From assembly GCA_963765105.1 (NCBI GenBank), contig CAVXUW010000004.1:1116001-1180000 (forward strand): a DNA stretch of 64,000 nt, given 5' to 3'. The notes under the pieces were generated by a model. It ran no database searches. It was not told where the DNA came from and worked only from the letters and a program-made list of their open reading frames with translations. Shown in pieces: positions 1 through 9,159 of this stretch; within the stretch, counting starts at the first letter, position 1, and every line of letters starts with the position of its first letter. The stretch is from CALMEC01 sp963765105. GTDB taxonomy: Bacteria; Actinomycetota; Thermoleophilia; Miltoncostaeales; Miltoncostaeaceae. Both the position numbers and the translations under genes were made by a program.

Positions 1-487
1 CGAGCTGTTCCTGAGTGGCCTCCGTGAGAGCGTCATCGGTCACCGACCCCACGGCCACCGCACCCCAAACCCCAAGGCCCAAATGCACCGGCACGGCGAT
101 ACCGACACGGTACATCTGCGCAAGCACCTGCCCGCGCGAGTCAGACATTGTGCGGTAGTTGTCGGCCCGGGCGGGACGACCCGTACGAAATACCTTGGCG
201 ACCGCACTACCCCCGTTGAGCGGAATGTCCTTGGGGACCTCGGCGGCGGTGACGGCCGGCTGGGCCCAACGACCCACCAGCCGGCCCCGTCCATCCGCGT
301 CGAAACGCACGATGCCGCACCCGTCGGCGCCCACGAGTCGCGCGGCCCGTTCGGCCACGAGGGCGAAGATGGACGATGACGATGCGCCCCGCACGACAGC
401 CGTCGCGACCTGGCGCAACGCGTCGTACTGGTCGGCCGACGACCTGGCTCGCGAGTCCTCGGCGCGTTCGTCGTGTGTCGTTTTCAC
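1..487 (-). CDS. GAF-domain signalling protein, N-terminal part (cut by window edge)
   Basis: The reverse strand stays open from a GTG start at 487 to the window edge, about 162 residues, so the C-terminus is missing. A GAGGG ribosome-binding sequence lies 6-7 bases before the GTG. Residues of about 18-160 read as a GAF fold: an AALVGADGCGIVRF-like strand, a PLNGGSAVAKVFRTGRPAR stretch in the middle, and IAVPVHLGLGVWGAVAVGS near the end. That arrangement is typical of the GAF sensor module at the start of actinobacterial histidine kinases or GGDEF/PAS proteins. The output domain lies outside the window, so the exact class is unknown. It is divergent from the Hsp20-Lon pair. Confidence 0.72.
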   Translation of the reverse strand, partial: MKTTHDERAEDSRARSSADQYDALRQVATAVVRGASSSSIFALVAERAARLVGADGCGIVRFDADGRGRLVGRWAQPAVTAAEVPKDIPLNGGSAVAKVFRTGRPARADNYRTMSDSRGQVLAQMYRVGIAVPVHLGLGVWGAVAVGSVTDDALTEATQEQL

Positions 488-594
488 GGACAGCCCTCGT
501 TCCTGAGGTAAACGTACCGGACAGCCGGGCGGGTGCGGTCGCTACCATGGCGCGGATGGCGCGTCGTGATCATCTCCGCGGAGGAGCACACGGT

Positions 595-999
595 ATGGAG
601 CGGGACATCGAGCTGCTTGCCGACCTCCTTGCGAGTCGCCGTGGACCGTCGCCCACCTCACGTGCGCAGACCGACGTTTACCTCACCGAGGCGCCACCCA
701 CGCTCAACGTCACCGTCGACGTCGCCGGCCTCAACCCCGAGAGCCTTCAGGTGATCCTGGACGGCGATGTGCTGTCAATCGTGGGGGAGCGCCAGCGACC
801 ACCCGAGAGCACACGGCGTGAGTATCAGCACGCGGAGATCGAATGGGGGCCGTTTGAACGCCATCTGCGTTTGGCCGAGTCGGTCGATCCCGAGGGTGCG
901 CAGGTGCATTACGAGCACGGACTTCTGCGCATTTCGCTTCCGCTGAGCCCGCAGCCCATCGTCGCACGCGTGTTGATCGGCATCAGGATCGGCGGCTGA
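595..999 (+). CDS. Hsp20/alpha-crystallin small heat-shock protein
   Basis: A 134-residue ATP-independent chaperone that holds unfolding proteins in the cytoplasm. The alpha-crystallin domain occupies about residues 20-125. It starts with a VYLTEAPPTLNVTVDVAGL strand and contains the GLNPESLQVILDGDVLSI segment and the C-terminal HYEHGLLRISLPL strand, the usual G-x-L-x-I/L signature. The start ATG at 595 is preceded by GGAGGAG at 580-586; longer readings have no such site. Its TGA overlaps the ATG of lon by one base (TGATG), so the two are probably translated from one message as a proteostasis pair. I see no HAIR or CIRCE operator upstream. Confidence 0.9.
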   Translation: MERDIELLADLLASRRGPSPTSRAQTDVYLTEAPPTLNVTVDVAGLNPESLQVILDGDVLSIVGERQRPPESTRREYQHAEIEWGPFERHLRLAESVDPEGAQVHYEHGLLRISLPLSPQPIVARVLIGIRIGG

Positions 1000-3380
1000 T
1001 GAGCCTCGACCCGCCCTTCCCGCAGACCGTGGGCGAAATCCCCAAGCTGCTGCCGGTGTTACCACTGAAGGAGACCGTCGTGTTTCCCGGGGCCATGGCG
1101 CCCCTGGCGATCGGCGAGCAACGTTCACTGCTTCTGGTGAACGACGTGGTCGACAGCTCCACACGAATGGTGGCGCTGGTGACCGCGCGCGACCCGAGCG
1201 TCACCGAACCAGAGCCGGACGCCCTGTACGACGTGGGAACGGTGGCGGTGGTGCAGCGCATGATGAAGGTGCCGGATGGGACGCTGCGCATCCTCGCCCA
1301 AGGTGTTGAGCGCGTACGCGTCGGGCCCTACACCGAGACCGCGCCGTACCTCATCGCGCAGGTCACACCGATGCCCGAACCGACGAAACGATCGAAGCAA
1401 GTCGCTGCGCTGGGGCGCAATATCCAGGCCATCTTCAGTCGGATCATCGACCTGGTGCCCTACCTGCCTGACGAGCTGGAGCTCGCCGTCGCGAACATCG
1501 AAGACCCGATCCTGCTCACCCACATCATCGCGGCATCCATGCGGTTCCCGACCGCGGAGAAGCAGGAAATTCTCAGCGAGATGAACCTCGAGAAGCGGCT
1601 CCGACGCGTGACTGTGCTGCTGAACCGCGAGGCCGAGGTGCTGGAGCTGGGCGCGAAGATCCAGAGCGAAGTGCAGTCCGACATGGGGAAGGAACAGCGC
1701 GAGTACTACCTGCGGCAGCAGCTTCGCGCAATCCAGGAGGAACTCGGGGAGACCGACGAGACCCAGGCCGAAGTCAACGAGTTGCGCGTGCGACTCTCCG
1801 AACTCGACCCGCCGGACGAGGTACGCACCGCAGCAGAACGCGAGCTCGACCGGCTCAGCCGCCTCCCCCCGGCCGCGGCCGAACACTCGGTCATTCGTAC
1901 GTACCTCGACTGGATCCTGTCGCTGCCCTGGAACGTCCACACCGAGGACAACCTCGACCTCAAGCGCGCCCGCCGCATCCTCGATGACGACCACTACGAC
2001 ATCGAGAAGGTGAAGGACCGCATCATCGAGCACCTCGCCGTAGCGCGCCTGAAGGACGACATCGCCGGACCGATCCTCTGCTTCGTCGGTCCGCCCGGCG
2101 TGGGAAAGACCTCGCTCGGCCAGTCCATCGCCCGGGCACTGGGACGCAAGTTCGCACGGATGTCGGTCGGTGGTGTACGCGACGAGTCGGAGATCCGTGG
2201 GCACCGACGCACCTACGTCGGCGCAATGCCCGGCACCTTGGTTCGGGCCATCCGTGACGCGGGCTCAATGAACCCGGTCATCATGATCGACGAGATCGAC
2301 AAGATGGGTTCCGACGTGCGTGGCGACCCGTCGTCGGCGATGCTGGAGGTGCTCGACCCGGCACAGCACAACACCTTCCGTGATCACTACCTCGACCTGC
2401 CGCTCGACCTGTCGCGTGCCCTGTTCGTGTGCACCGCCAACATGCTGGAGACCATCCCGCCGCCGCTCCGCGATCGCATGGAGATCATCCGCCTGGCGGG
2501 GTACACCGACGAAGAGAAGCTTCATATCGCACGGCGATACCTGGTGCCGCGCCAGCTCACCAGCAATGGGGTGAGCGCCCGCCAGGTGACCATCGGCGAC
2601 CCGGCGCTCACGACGATCATCTCCGAGTACACGCGTGAGGCGGGAGTGCGCGGGTTGGAGCGTCAGGTGGGTGCGGTCATCCGCAAGGTCGCACGGCGGA
2701 TCGCCGAGGGAACGACCAAACGTGTCACCGTCAGCCGAGCGCTCGTGCGCTCACTGCTCGGCCCGGACCGGGTGATGTACGAACTGAAGCGCCGCACCAA
2801 GGAACCGGGCGTGGCCACGGGCTTGGCCGTCACCGGCGTCGGTGGTGAGATCCTCTTCGTCGAGGCCCAGGTGATGCCGGGCAGCGGACGGCTGGTGGTG
2901 ACCGGCCAGCTGGGCGACGTGATGCGCGAATCGGCGCAAGCCGCAGTGTCGTACGTGCGCGCACACGCGAAGCAGCTTGGTCTCGAGGTGGCCGACGACT
3001 ACTTCATGAAGAACGACATCCACCTGCACGTTCCCGCTGGGGCAGTGCCAAAGGACGGCCCGTCGGCCGGGGTTACGCTCACGACCGCGCTGGTCTCGGC
3101 GCTCAGCGGCCGCGCCGTCGATGCCAACGTGGCGATGACCGGTGAGATCACCCTCACTGGGAACGTGCTGCCCATCGGCGGGGTGAAGGAGAAGGTGCTC
3201 GCCGCACATCGCGCGGGCATCCGCACCGTCATCATCCCGAAGGCGAACGGCCCCCAGTTTGACACTGACGTCCCGCCCGAGCTCCAACGGTCCATGCGAG
3301 TGGTGCTGGCCGACCGGCTGGATGACGTGCTCGATGTGGCGCTCACCGGGCGCCGTCGCCGTGCCGCTAGTTCGCGATGA
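999..3380 (+). CDS. lon: ATP-dependent protease Lon
   Basis: A full-length LonA of 793 residues, the family's usual size, which degrades misfolded and regulatory proteins in the cytosol. The N-terminal substrate-binding domain covers about residues 15-205 and starts with LPVLPLKETVVFPG. The AAA+ module follows, with Walker A GPPGVGKTS near residue 363 and Walker B VIMIDEIDKM near residue 426. The protease domain has the catalytic serine in KDGPSAGVT (about residue 689) and the lysine in GGVKEKVLAA (about 730). It starts on an ATG overlapping the hsp20 stop. Its last 14 bases overlap the end of the convergent lipoprotein gene. Confidence 0.97.
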   Translation: MSLDPPFPQTVGEIPKLLPVLPLKETVVFPGAMAPLAIGEQRSLLLVNDVVDSSTRMVALVTARDPSVTEPEPDALYDVGTVAVVQRMMKVPDGTLRILAQGVERVRVGPYTETAPYLIAQVTPMPEPTKRSKQVAALGRNIQAIFSRIIDLVPYLPDELELAVANIEDPILLTHIIAASMRFPTAEKQEILSEMNLEKRLRRVTVLLNREAEVLELGAKIQSEVQSDMGKEQREYYLRQQLRAIQEELGETDETQAEVNELRVRLSELDPPDEVRTAAERELDRLSRLPPAAAEHSVIRTYLDWILSLPWNVHTEDNLDLKRARRILDDDHYDIEKVKDRIIEHLAVARLKDDIAGPILCFVGPPGVGKTSLGQSIARALGRKFARMSVGGVRDESEIRGHRRTYVGAMPGTLVRAIRDAGSMNPVIMIDEIDKMGSDVRGDPSSAMLEVLDPAQHNTFRDHYLDLPLDLSRALFVCTANMLETIPPPLRDRMEIIRLAGYTDEEKLHIARRYLVPRQLTSNGVSARQVTIGDPALTTIISEYTREAGVRGLERQVGAVIRKVARRIAEGTTKRVTVSRALVRSLLGPDRVMYELKRRTKEPGVATGLAVTGVGGEILFVEAQVMPGSGRLVVTGQLGDVMRESAQAAVSYVRAHAKQLGLEVADDYFMKNDIHLHVPAGAVPKDGPSAGVTLTTALVSALSGRAVDANVAMTGEITLTGNVLPIGGVKEKVLAAHRAGIRTVIIPKANGPQFDTDVPPELQRSMRVVLADRLDDVLDVALTGRRRRAASSR

Positions 3381-3861
3381 GCTGAACGTCCGGTTGGGTG
3401 AGACGGCACGCTCCGTCACCCGTGCTGGGTGTTGCGGTGAGGCGAACGCGGTCGCGGATCGTGACTTCTTTGCCTCCGCGCGTGATGACGCGAAGGCTGG
3501 TGATGGAGAAGTTCTCCGGGGGTTTGCGCAACTGGTTCGGCGCATCGCCGATGGAGAACTCAACGGAGACCGTATCGCCGCTGCCGCCCGTGAGTGACCA
3601 CAAGTCGATCACCGCGGTGTCGGAGACGGAAATTGTCTCGGGGAGACGCAGGTAGCCCTCGACGATGACCGTGCGCTTAGCGTTTTCCTCCGCGCAGGCC
3701 GCGAGCACGCTGACCTCCACCGGCGGGGCGTCTCCCCCACACGCGGCGAGGGTCATCGTCGCCGCGAGCGCCACCAGGGTGACGAAGCGGCATGGGCGGT
3801 GAGCTGAGGAGGACGCGTCGCGGGCGACCTGCCGAGTGGGCCGCCGGCGAAGGTCCGTCAC
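3367..3861 (-). CDS. Putative lipoprotein of unknown function
   Basis: About 164 residues. The N-terminus has a basic stretch, a hydrophobic run (VTLVALAATMTLAAC) and a lipobox-like LAAC followed by GG, so it is probably secreted and lipid-anchored. The remaining 120 residues are predicted beta-rich and contain a second Cys pair (AACAEENAK and GDGACRL), possibly a disulfide. I do not recognise the family. The start is uncertain. The GTG at 3861, two bases past the cspA stop, gives a moderately long signal peptide; an ATG at 3906 would overlap cspA. No good ribosome-binding site supports either. It converges with lon, sharing 14 bases. Confidence 0.6.
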   Translation of the reverse strand: MTDLRRRPTRQVARDASSSAHRPCRFVTLVALAATMTLAACGGDAPPVEVSVLAACAEENAKRTVIVEGYLRLPETISVSDTAVIDLWSLTGGSGDTVSVEFSIGDAPNQLRKPPENFSITSLRVITRGGKEVTIRDRVRLTATPSTGDGACRLTQPDVQLIAN

Positions 3862-3862
3862 G

Positions 3863-4075
3863 TTAGAGCGAGGTAACGTCAACGGCCTGAGGGCCGCGTT
3901 CGCCATCTTGGGACTCGTACTTCACGCGTTGACCTTGATCCAGGCTGCGGTAGCCATCCATCTGGATTTGGCTGTGATGCACGAAAAGATCGCGACCACC
4001 GTCTTCCGGGGTGATGAACCCGAAGCCCTTCTCCGCGGAGAACCACTTCACAACGCCTTCTGCCAACTCGACCAT
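3863..4075 (-). CDS. cspA: Cold-shock protein (CspA family)
   Basis: A single cold-shock domain of 67-70 residues that binds single-stranded RNA/DNA and acts as an RNA chaperone. Both nucleic-acid motifs are visible: RNP1 as KGFGFITPE and RNP2 as DLFVHHSQI. The chosen ATG at 4075 directly abuts a GAAGG sequence. A TTG at 4066 lies 9 bases after that GAAGG and would give the classic start (M)AEGVVKWF and exactly 67 residues, so the TTG may be the true start. The ~200 bp upstream, up to the divergent nitroreductase, is long enough for a structured cold-shock leader, but I see no clear box. Confidence 0.88.
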   Translation of the reverse strand: MVELAEGVVKWFSAEKGFGFITPEDGGRDLFVHHSQIQMDGYRSLDQGQRVKYESQDGERGPQAVDVTSL

Positions 4076-4276
4076 CCTTCGTCTGGTGACTGGGAGCATC
4101 GTCAAAGCGTGCCCGAGCACCGGTGGTAGACACAGATATGGCCGCCTCAACGGCCTCGGCAACCGTACCGCATCGCGTCACGGAAGTACCGGGACTTTCG
4201 ACAGGAATGCGGCACCACAAACACTCCATGGGCCATGATGCGTGAGTCGGTCTCCGCCCACCGAAGGAGTTGTGAA

Positions 4277-4798
4277 ATGGATGTGCTGCACGCGATCGCG
4301 AGCAAACGTGACCACCGAGTCTTCGATCCGCGGCCGATACCGGATGAGCTGATCACTCGCATCCTTGATGCCGGGCGCATGGCGGGAAGCGCGCGCAACG
4401 GCCAGCCGTGGCGCTTCTTCGTCGCAACCGAAGCCGCCGCCCGCGCCTCACTCGCCTCGTGCGTCTACGTGCCGCCGATGATCCTCGCGGCGCCACTCGT
4501 CGTGGTAATCGGAGTGCGAAGCGGTGGCACCGCGCTCAGCGGGATGGACGGCGGACGCGCCGCCCAAAACATGATGCTGGCCGCCTGGGATGAGGGCGTT
4601 GCCTCCTGCCCCAACGGTATCGCCGACTCGGCCGCGGCACAGGTGGCATTGCCGCTCACCGACGGCGAGACCCCGTTGACCGTGATCGCCTTCGGCTACC
4701 CCGCGGAGCCCCGTGACCCGATGCGCCGCTCCGTCGACGAGTGGAGTCGCCGCGCGAAGCGGCAGTCCCTGGACGAGCTGGTGGTACGCCTGGGCTAG
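4277..4798 (+). CDS. Nitroreductase-family flavoprotein
   Basis: 173 residues, the single-domain FMN/NAD(P)H-dependent nitroreductase fold. The N-terminal helix VLHAIASKRDHRVFDPRPI and the AGSARNGQPWRFFV segment match the flavin-phosphate binding region (usually RSxRNxQPW). The GGRAAQNMMLAAWDEGVASCPNG stretch is the second conserved region at the dimer interface. Its natural substrate cannot be told from sequence. The ATG at 4277 follows GAAGGAG at 4263-4269, which rules out the longer start at 4235. Its stop overlaps the convergent FAD monooxygenase gene by four bases. Confidence 0.86.
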   Translation: MDVLHAIASKRDHRVFDPRPIPDELITRILDAGRMAGSARNGQPWRFFVATEAAARASLASCVYVPPMILAAPLVVVIGVRSGGTALSGMDGGRAAQNMMLAAWDEGVASCPNGIADSAAAQVALPLTDGETPLTVIAFGYPAEPRDPMRRSVDEWSRRAKRQSLDELVVRLG

Positions 4799-5817
4799 CT
4801 CTGCGGGGGCCAGCGTTCCTCGGGTTTGGGCTGCACTTGTCCGTAGCTGAGCATGCGTTGCCGGCTGGGGTCCATGGCTTCGAGCGGTCGCACCGCCGGA
4901 CCCCGCCACATTTCGAAGCTGGCACAGACAGCGTCGGCGTCGTTCGGGTTCTGAGCAACCGCCTCGGCAAGAGCTTGCGCATCACCCAGACCGATGCCGC
5001 TACTCGCGCCGGTTTCCGGACCGAAGAAATGGGCGGAGTCGCCGATCAGCAACAGGCCGGGGATCGACCACTTGGGGCAGCGCAGAAGCTGCGGCTCCCC
5101 GTAGCGCACCTGGTCGAGGGACTCGAGGCCTTCGGCGCCCGCGGCACACTCGGGGATGAGCCGCATGAACATTTCCTTGATTGCCTCCACGCCGGGCGCG
5201 ACAGCGGCCTCGCGGCCGACCTTGTCGATGGTGCGCCACGCGGCCGTGCCCTCCGGCCAGGCCAGCATGCCGATGTGCCCGCCGTCGGAGAGATAGTGCA
5301 TCGCAAACGACGAGGAGTTCTTCCGGTTCGTCATCCACGTGAGGGTGGCGTCCGGGATGGGGTCCATCTCCGCCTCGAGACCGGCCATCTGACGCACCGG
5401 CGAGTTGACACCGTCACAGGCCACGACGAGGTCGGCCTCCACCTCGCGACGCCCATCGGGACCCTCGACAACGAGTCCCACAACTCGATCTCCGTCGCGA
5501 ACCAGGTCCACCACACTGTGTTCGTACTCGACGGGGAGGTCACGGGCGAGCAGGCCCAATATGGTGCCGACGTTGACCGCGATGGCGACGGCAGAGCCGT
5601 CCTCGCGGGGGGCGATGTCCCAGCCCGCCTCACGGATTTGGTGCAAAACACCGAGTTCCTCAAACGCGGCGTACCCGTGATAGCCCAGCATGTAGCCGCG
5701 GGGAACGTAGTCCCCCTCTTTCATGCGCTCGAACACCATCGGCTCAAAGCCACGCATGCGCAGCATGCGCGCCAACATGAGCCCCACCATTCCCCCACCG
5801 GCAATTGCAATTTTCAT
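4795..5817 (-). CDS. FAD-dependent monooxygenase (PHBH/UbiH-type)
   Basis: 340 residues of the class A flavoprotein hydroxylase family. The N-terminal Rossmann motif is IAIAGGGMVGLMLARML (GxGxxG-like, GGGMVG). The mid-protein DG motif is VACDGVNSPVR, and the second FAD motif is GLLLIGDSAHFFGPETGASSGIGLGDAQAL, the GD box contacting the FAD ribityl chain. Such enzymes hydroxylate or epoxidise aromatic or lipid substrates, but the substrate is not predictable here. The start at 5817 begins directly with the Rossmann strand. It converges with the nitroreductase and is divergent from the DDN-type protein. Confidence 0.86.
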   Translation of the reverse strand: MKIAIAGGGMVGLMLARMLRMRGFEPMVFERMKEGDYVPRGYMLGYHGYAAFEELGVLHQIREAGWDIAPREDGSAVAIAVNVGTILGLLARDLPVEYEHSVVDLVRDGDRVVGLVVEGPDGRREVEADLVVACDGVNSPVRQMAGLEAEMDPIPDATLTWMTNRKNSSSFAMHYLSDGGHIGMLAWPEGTAAWRTIDKVGREAAVAPGVEAIKEMFMRLIPECAAGAEGLESLDQVRYGEPQLLRCPKWSIPGLLLIGDSAHFFGPETGASSGIGLGDAQALAEAVAQNPNDADAVCASFEMWRGPAVRPLEAMDPSRQRMLSYGQVQPKPEERWPPQS

Positions 5818-5927
5818 GGCGGGAAGGCTAACTGTCCTGGCGCCGTGGCGCCTGACGTTCGGTGAATTCTGGCATCGTTCGATCAGGCAAATCGTTCGTC
5901 CCGCGAACCACCACTGAGGAGGCCCCC

Positions 5928-6347
5928 ATGTCAACAGACTTCAACGCGTGGAACAAAGAGGTCATTGCCGAGTTCCGCGCAAACGGGGGGAAGTGCGGTG
6001 GGATGTTCGAGGGCTCACCGATGGTGATCGTGCACACGACGGGTGCAAAGACGGGAGCGGAGCGCCTCAACCCGCTGGTGCCGCTCCTCGACGGCGATCG
6101 CATGTACGTCATCGCCTCGAAGGCCGGCGCACCCGACAACCCCGACTGGTTCTACAACCTCAAAGCGAACCCGGACGTGAGCGTCGAGTACCTCACGGAC
6201 ACCTTCGCCGCGACCGCTGTCGAGATCTCGGACGAGGCCGAACGCTCCCGCCTCTACGACATCCAGGTCAGCCGCTCCGCCAGCTTTGGCGACTACAAGG
6301 CGATGACCACGCGCCGCATCCCGGTGATCGAGCTCGTGCGGGAGTAG
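5928..6347 (+). CDS. Deazaflavin (F420)-dependent nitroreductase-family protein
   Basis: 139 residues, the short split-barrel family that includes mycobacterial Ddn and other F420H2-dependent quinone or nitro reductases. Family marks are the N-terminal WNKEVIAEFRANGGKCGG helix, the MVIVHTTGAKTGAERLNPL strand and the DNPDWFYNLKANPDVSVEY region. The ATG at 5928 is preceded by a strong GAGGAGG at 5914-5920. The gene implies, by family knowledge, that the host makes coenzyme F420, which fits an actinobacterium. It stands between divergent and convergent neighbours and looks monocistronic. Confidence 0.88.
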   Translation: MSTDFNAWNKEVIAEFRANGGKCGGMFEGSPMVIVHTTGAKTGAERLNPLVPLLDGDRMYVIASKAGAPDNPDWFYNLKANPDVSVEYLTDTFAATAVEISDEAERSRLYDIQVSRSASFGDYKAMTTRRIPVIELVRE

Positions 6348-6366
6348 ACCGCCGGGTCGTTCGTGA

Positions 6367-7356
6367 TCATTGGTACCAGTTCTTCTCCCAGGCGAAGGAG
6401 CGCAACGCCTCGCGGTCGGCGGAGCTGAGCACACGCCCGTCCGAGACGGCAACGTTTTGCTCCACGCGTGCCCGGCTGCGCATTCCGGGGATGACGGTGC
6501 TGACGGCCGGGTGGGTGAGGCAGAAGCGAAGCGCGGTGTCGGCAAGGCTCACAGCCGGGGGATCAAAACCGGCGATGGTGGCGTCGAGACCGACGAGCCG
6601 TTCGTTGAGCTGATGGAGCCGCTCGTCGCGGAAGTAGCTCGCACGCCAGTCGTCGGCCGCAAACGCGTAGCCGGGACGGAGCGTTCCGGTGAGTGCTCCT
6701 TCGTCGAACGGCACCCGCGCGATGACACCGATGTCCAGTTCCTGGCAGAGCGGGTACAGGACCTCCTCGGGCGTCTGCTCGAAGATGTTGTGGATGACCT
6801 GGACGGCGCTGATCAGGCCGGTGCGGAGGGTGGCGAGGACGTTCTCGGGTTGGAAGTCGTTGATGCTGATCCCCCAGTGGCGAACGAGGCCACGTTCGGT
6901 GAGGTCGCGGATCGTCTCCTTCCACTCGTCCTGCTTGACCCATTCGTCGTTCCAGACGTGAAACTGCATCAGGTCGATGTGGGGCAACCCGAGGTTGCCG
7001 AGGCTGATGTCGACGTACTCGCGGATGTGCGTCGCGGGGAAGACATCCGCGATCGCCGTGCCCGGCCCCGCCGGCCAGCGCTCGTCCTTCGGCGGGATCT
7101 TGGTGGCGACGAACAGTTCGTCGCCATAGCGCTTTCCGCTGGCACGAACGACGCCGCCGACGATGCGCTCGGAATGCCCCTTGCCGTAGTCGAACGCCGT
7201 GTCGAGGAAGTTGACACCGAGCTCGATGGCCCGCTCAAGCGCGTCCACACTGCGGTCATCCTGCGGCGTTCCCCAGTCGCCCCCGCCGATGCCCCACGCC
7301 CCGAAACCGATCTCCGAAACGTCCCACCCGGTGCGCCCGAATCGCCGTGTTTTCAT
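6367..7356 (-). CDS. Aldo/keto reductase
   Basis: 329 residues forming an NADPH-dependent (alpha/beta)8 barrel. The sequence opens with the typical MKTRRFGRTGWDVSEIGFG and contains the active-site Asp/Tyr stretch LDTAFDYGKGHSE, the catalytic His region IDLMQFHVW, and the C-terminal cofactor segment STVIPGMRSRARVEQN. The substrate is unknown; this subgroup acts on sugars and other aldehydes. The ATG at 7356 is used because the residues upstream of it are low-complexity and not conserved-looking. The downstream end faces the DDN-type gene across a 19-bp gap. Confidence 0.88.
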   Translation of the reverse strand: MKTRRFGRTGWDVSEIGFGAWGIGGGDWGTPQDDRSVDALERAIELGVNFLDTAFDYGKGHSERIVGGVVRASGKRYGDELFVATKIPPKDERWPAGPGTAIADVFPATHIREYVDISLGNLGLPHIDLMQFHVWNDEWVKQDEWKETIRDLTERGLVRHWGISINDFQPENVLATLRTGLISAVQVIHNIFEQTPEEVLYPLCQELDIGVIARVPFDEGALTGTLRPGYAFAADDWRASYFRDERLHQLNERLVGLDATIAGFDPPAVSLADTALRFCLTHPAVSTVIPGMRSRARVEQNVAVSDGRVLSSADREALRSFAWEKNWYQ

Positions 7357-7400
7357 GGGCCGAGTGTACGGACGTCCACCGGTTCCGGACCGACTCGCTT

Positions 7401-8950
7401 CTACGTGGTGCGACGTGACGGGGCCCGGAACCGACTCCGCGTAAACAGCGCCGCGCTCCCGGCGGCGAGAAGCGGAAGACCAATTGCGAGCACCGCAAGC
7501 GCCATCCACGGCGGCTCGAAGTCGACCTGAAATGGATCGCCGCCATCGTTGTGAAGGAGTATCGCCGCGGGGACGAGCCCGCCGGGGATCGCCAGCACGG
7601 CGCCAAGGCCGGTGACGATGGCCGCTTGCCAGGCATTGTGGCGACGACGATGCCAAGGCCCGGCGCCCACGGCGACGAACGTCTCCTGATCGTCACGTGA
7701 CTCCGCCGACCCCAGCGCCAGGCCGATGAGCGCGACAAGCAGGGCGAGAATCAGCGCCGCAGGGAGGAGAACTCCGTAGACGGCGAGAGCGACCCTGGAT
7801 CGTCCCTGCTCCCGATCGAAGATGAGGTTTAAGAAAACCTCAGAGCCGGGCGTGCTCTCCGCCGCACCGAGGTCCATACCCGCGAGTTGCGTCAGGTTGC
7901 TCCACTGATCAGGCGTCAACGGTGCATTGAGGATATACGACAGACTCATGCCCGCCCCGTTCGCGTCCGGGACAACGCCAAGTCGTCGCGCGGTCTCGGT
8001 GGACATCAGGAGGCTTCCGTCGTTCACCGCGGGCTTCGATGACGGGGTGGCCACCACGTCGACAGTCGCGCCATTGGCCGTCAACGTGGGCGGCGGCCCG
8101 GCGCTCCCCAGGATCTGGATCGCCGATCCAGCGACAAACGCGGCACGTGCATCGGCCACTCCGAACACCTCAAGGAGCTCTGGCCCGCCAGACTGGATGC
8201 CGACTTGGGGCCCGCCGAATTCCGCGGCGACGCCGCTGAGGAGCCCTCGGTCGAAGTCCGCGCACACCTGCCGGGCGTTTGACAGAAGCGCCTGGATGTT
8301 CGCTATGACACTCGGCGGGAGGTCAGCACACCGCACACCGGCGGAGCGCGCATCGGCCGTCACCCGGTAACCGTTGACGTCGACGACATTGGACGCATTC
8401 ATCGGGCTACTTGCTTGGTTGACGCGACGATCGCGTGTATCCAAAGATAAGGCGACGGTGCCCGCGGCAATCCGAGCGCGACCGCGGCCATGATGGCGGC
8501 GGCCGTGGGGCCCGTGCGGCTGCGTTGCCGCGCCACCGTGCGCGCCGACAGACGGAGCGACCCCGACGCGCGCGTGGCAACGCGTTCGAGAAGTCCCACG
8601 AGATATGGCGTGCAGATCACGAGGCCCGCCACGATCATCACCGCCCCGGTGATGCCAAAGACGGCGCTGGCATCACCACCCCCACTCTCAGATCCGTTGA
8701 CCCATCCGAAAATGAGGCATCCCAGCGTGGAGACGATGAGCCCAGCGACCGGGAGCCGGCGCGGGATACGGGGGAGTGGTCGGCGCCCCGCAAGGGCCTG
8801 CAGAACTGGCGTGTGGCGTGCCAAACGCGCCGGGAGGGACGCGGCACCGATCGCAACCGCAATCGCGATGAGGCCGATGACCAGCAGATCACGCAACGCG
8901 ATCTCCGTTGACGGCCTCAGCTGCGGGGCCCGAGAAACATGAACCCCACA
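7401..8950 (-). pseudogene. Decayed FtsX/MacB-type ABC transporter permease (C-terminal half)
   Basis: Two overlapping reverse frames carry consecutive parts of one FtsX-family permease. The upstream part (about 8399-8950) contains VSRAPQLRPSTEIALRDL, then ALPARLARHTPVLQALAGRRPLP and QRSRTGPTAAAIMAAVA. The reading then has to change frame near 8455-8480 to continue as GTVALSLDTRDRRVNQ, followed by an extracytoplasmic domain and the last three membrane helices, ending at 7401. The N-terminal half of a normal permease is missing, and no ATPase gene is nearby. Upstream at 8984-9100 is a further short open stretch (ending in ELINPVALRDSP) that may be another remnant. I read this as a truncated, frameshifted gene. 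Confidence 0.7.
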
Positions 8951-9159
8951 CGTGGCCGAAGCCGAGATGGACGAGTGCGACGGCTACGGGGAGTCTCGTA
9001 ATGCGACGGGGTTGATCAGCTCGACACGAGCTTCAGCGTCAACCACGTTTCCCGCGACCACGTTGTCGGGCAGCACCCACGCAACGTGGGATGCCCGGCG
9101 TTAGGGGTTGGTCGCCTCGCCGCAACCTCGCTTCGCGGACGCGGCAATCTCGCGGACCG

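Noticed and set aside
488..594. Heat-shock operator (HAIR or CIRCE) upstream of hsp20-lon
   Set aside because: No CTTGAGT-N7-ACTCAAG-like or TTAGCACTC-type inverted repeat was found in the gap.
1125..2204. Long reverse-strand open frame inside lon (359 codons)
   Set aside because: It is antisense to the Lon reading frame and contains no domain; GC-rich DNA gives long shadow frames. The Lon match explains this stretch.
4741..5865. Forward open frame of 374 codons over the FAD monooxygenase
   Set aside because: The reverse frame has both FAD-binding motifs, and the forward one has none.
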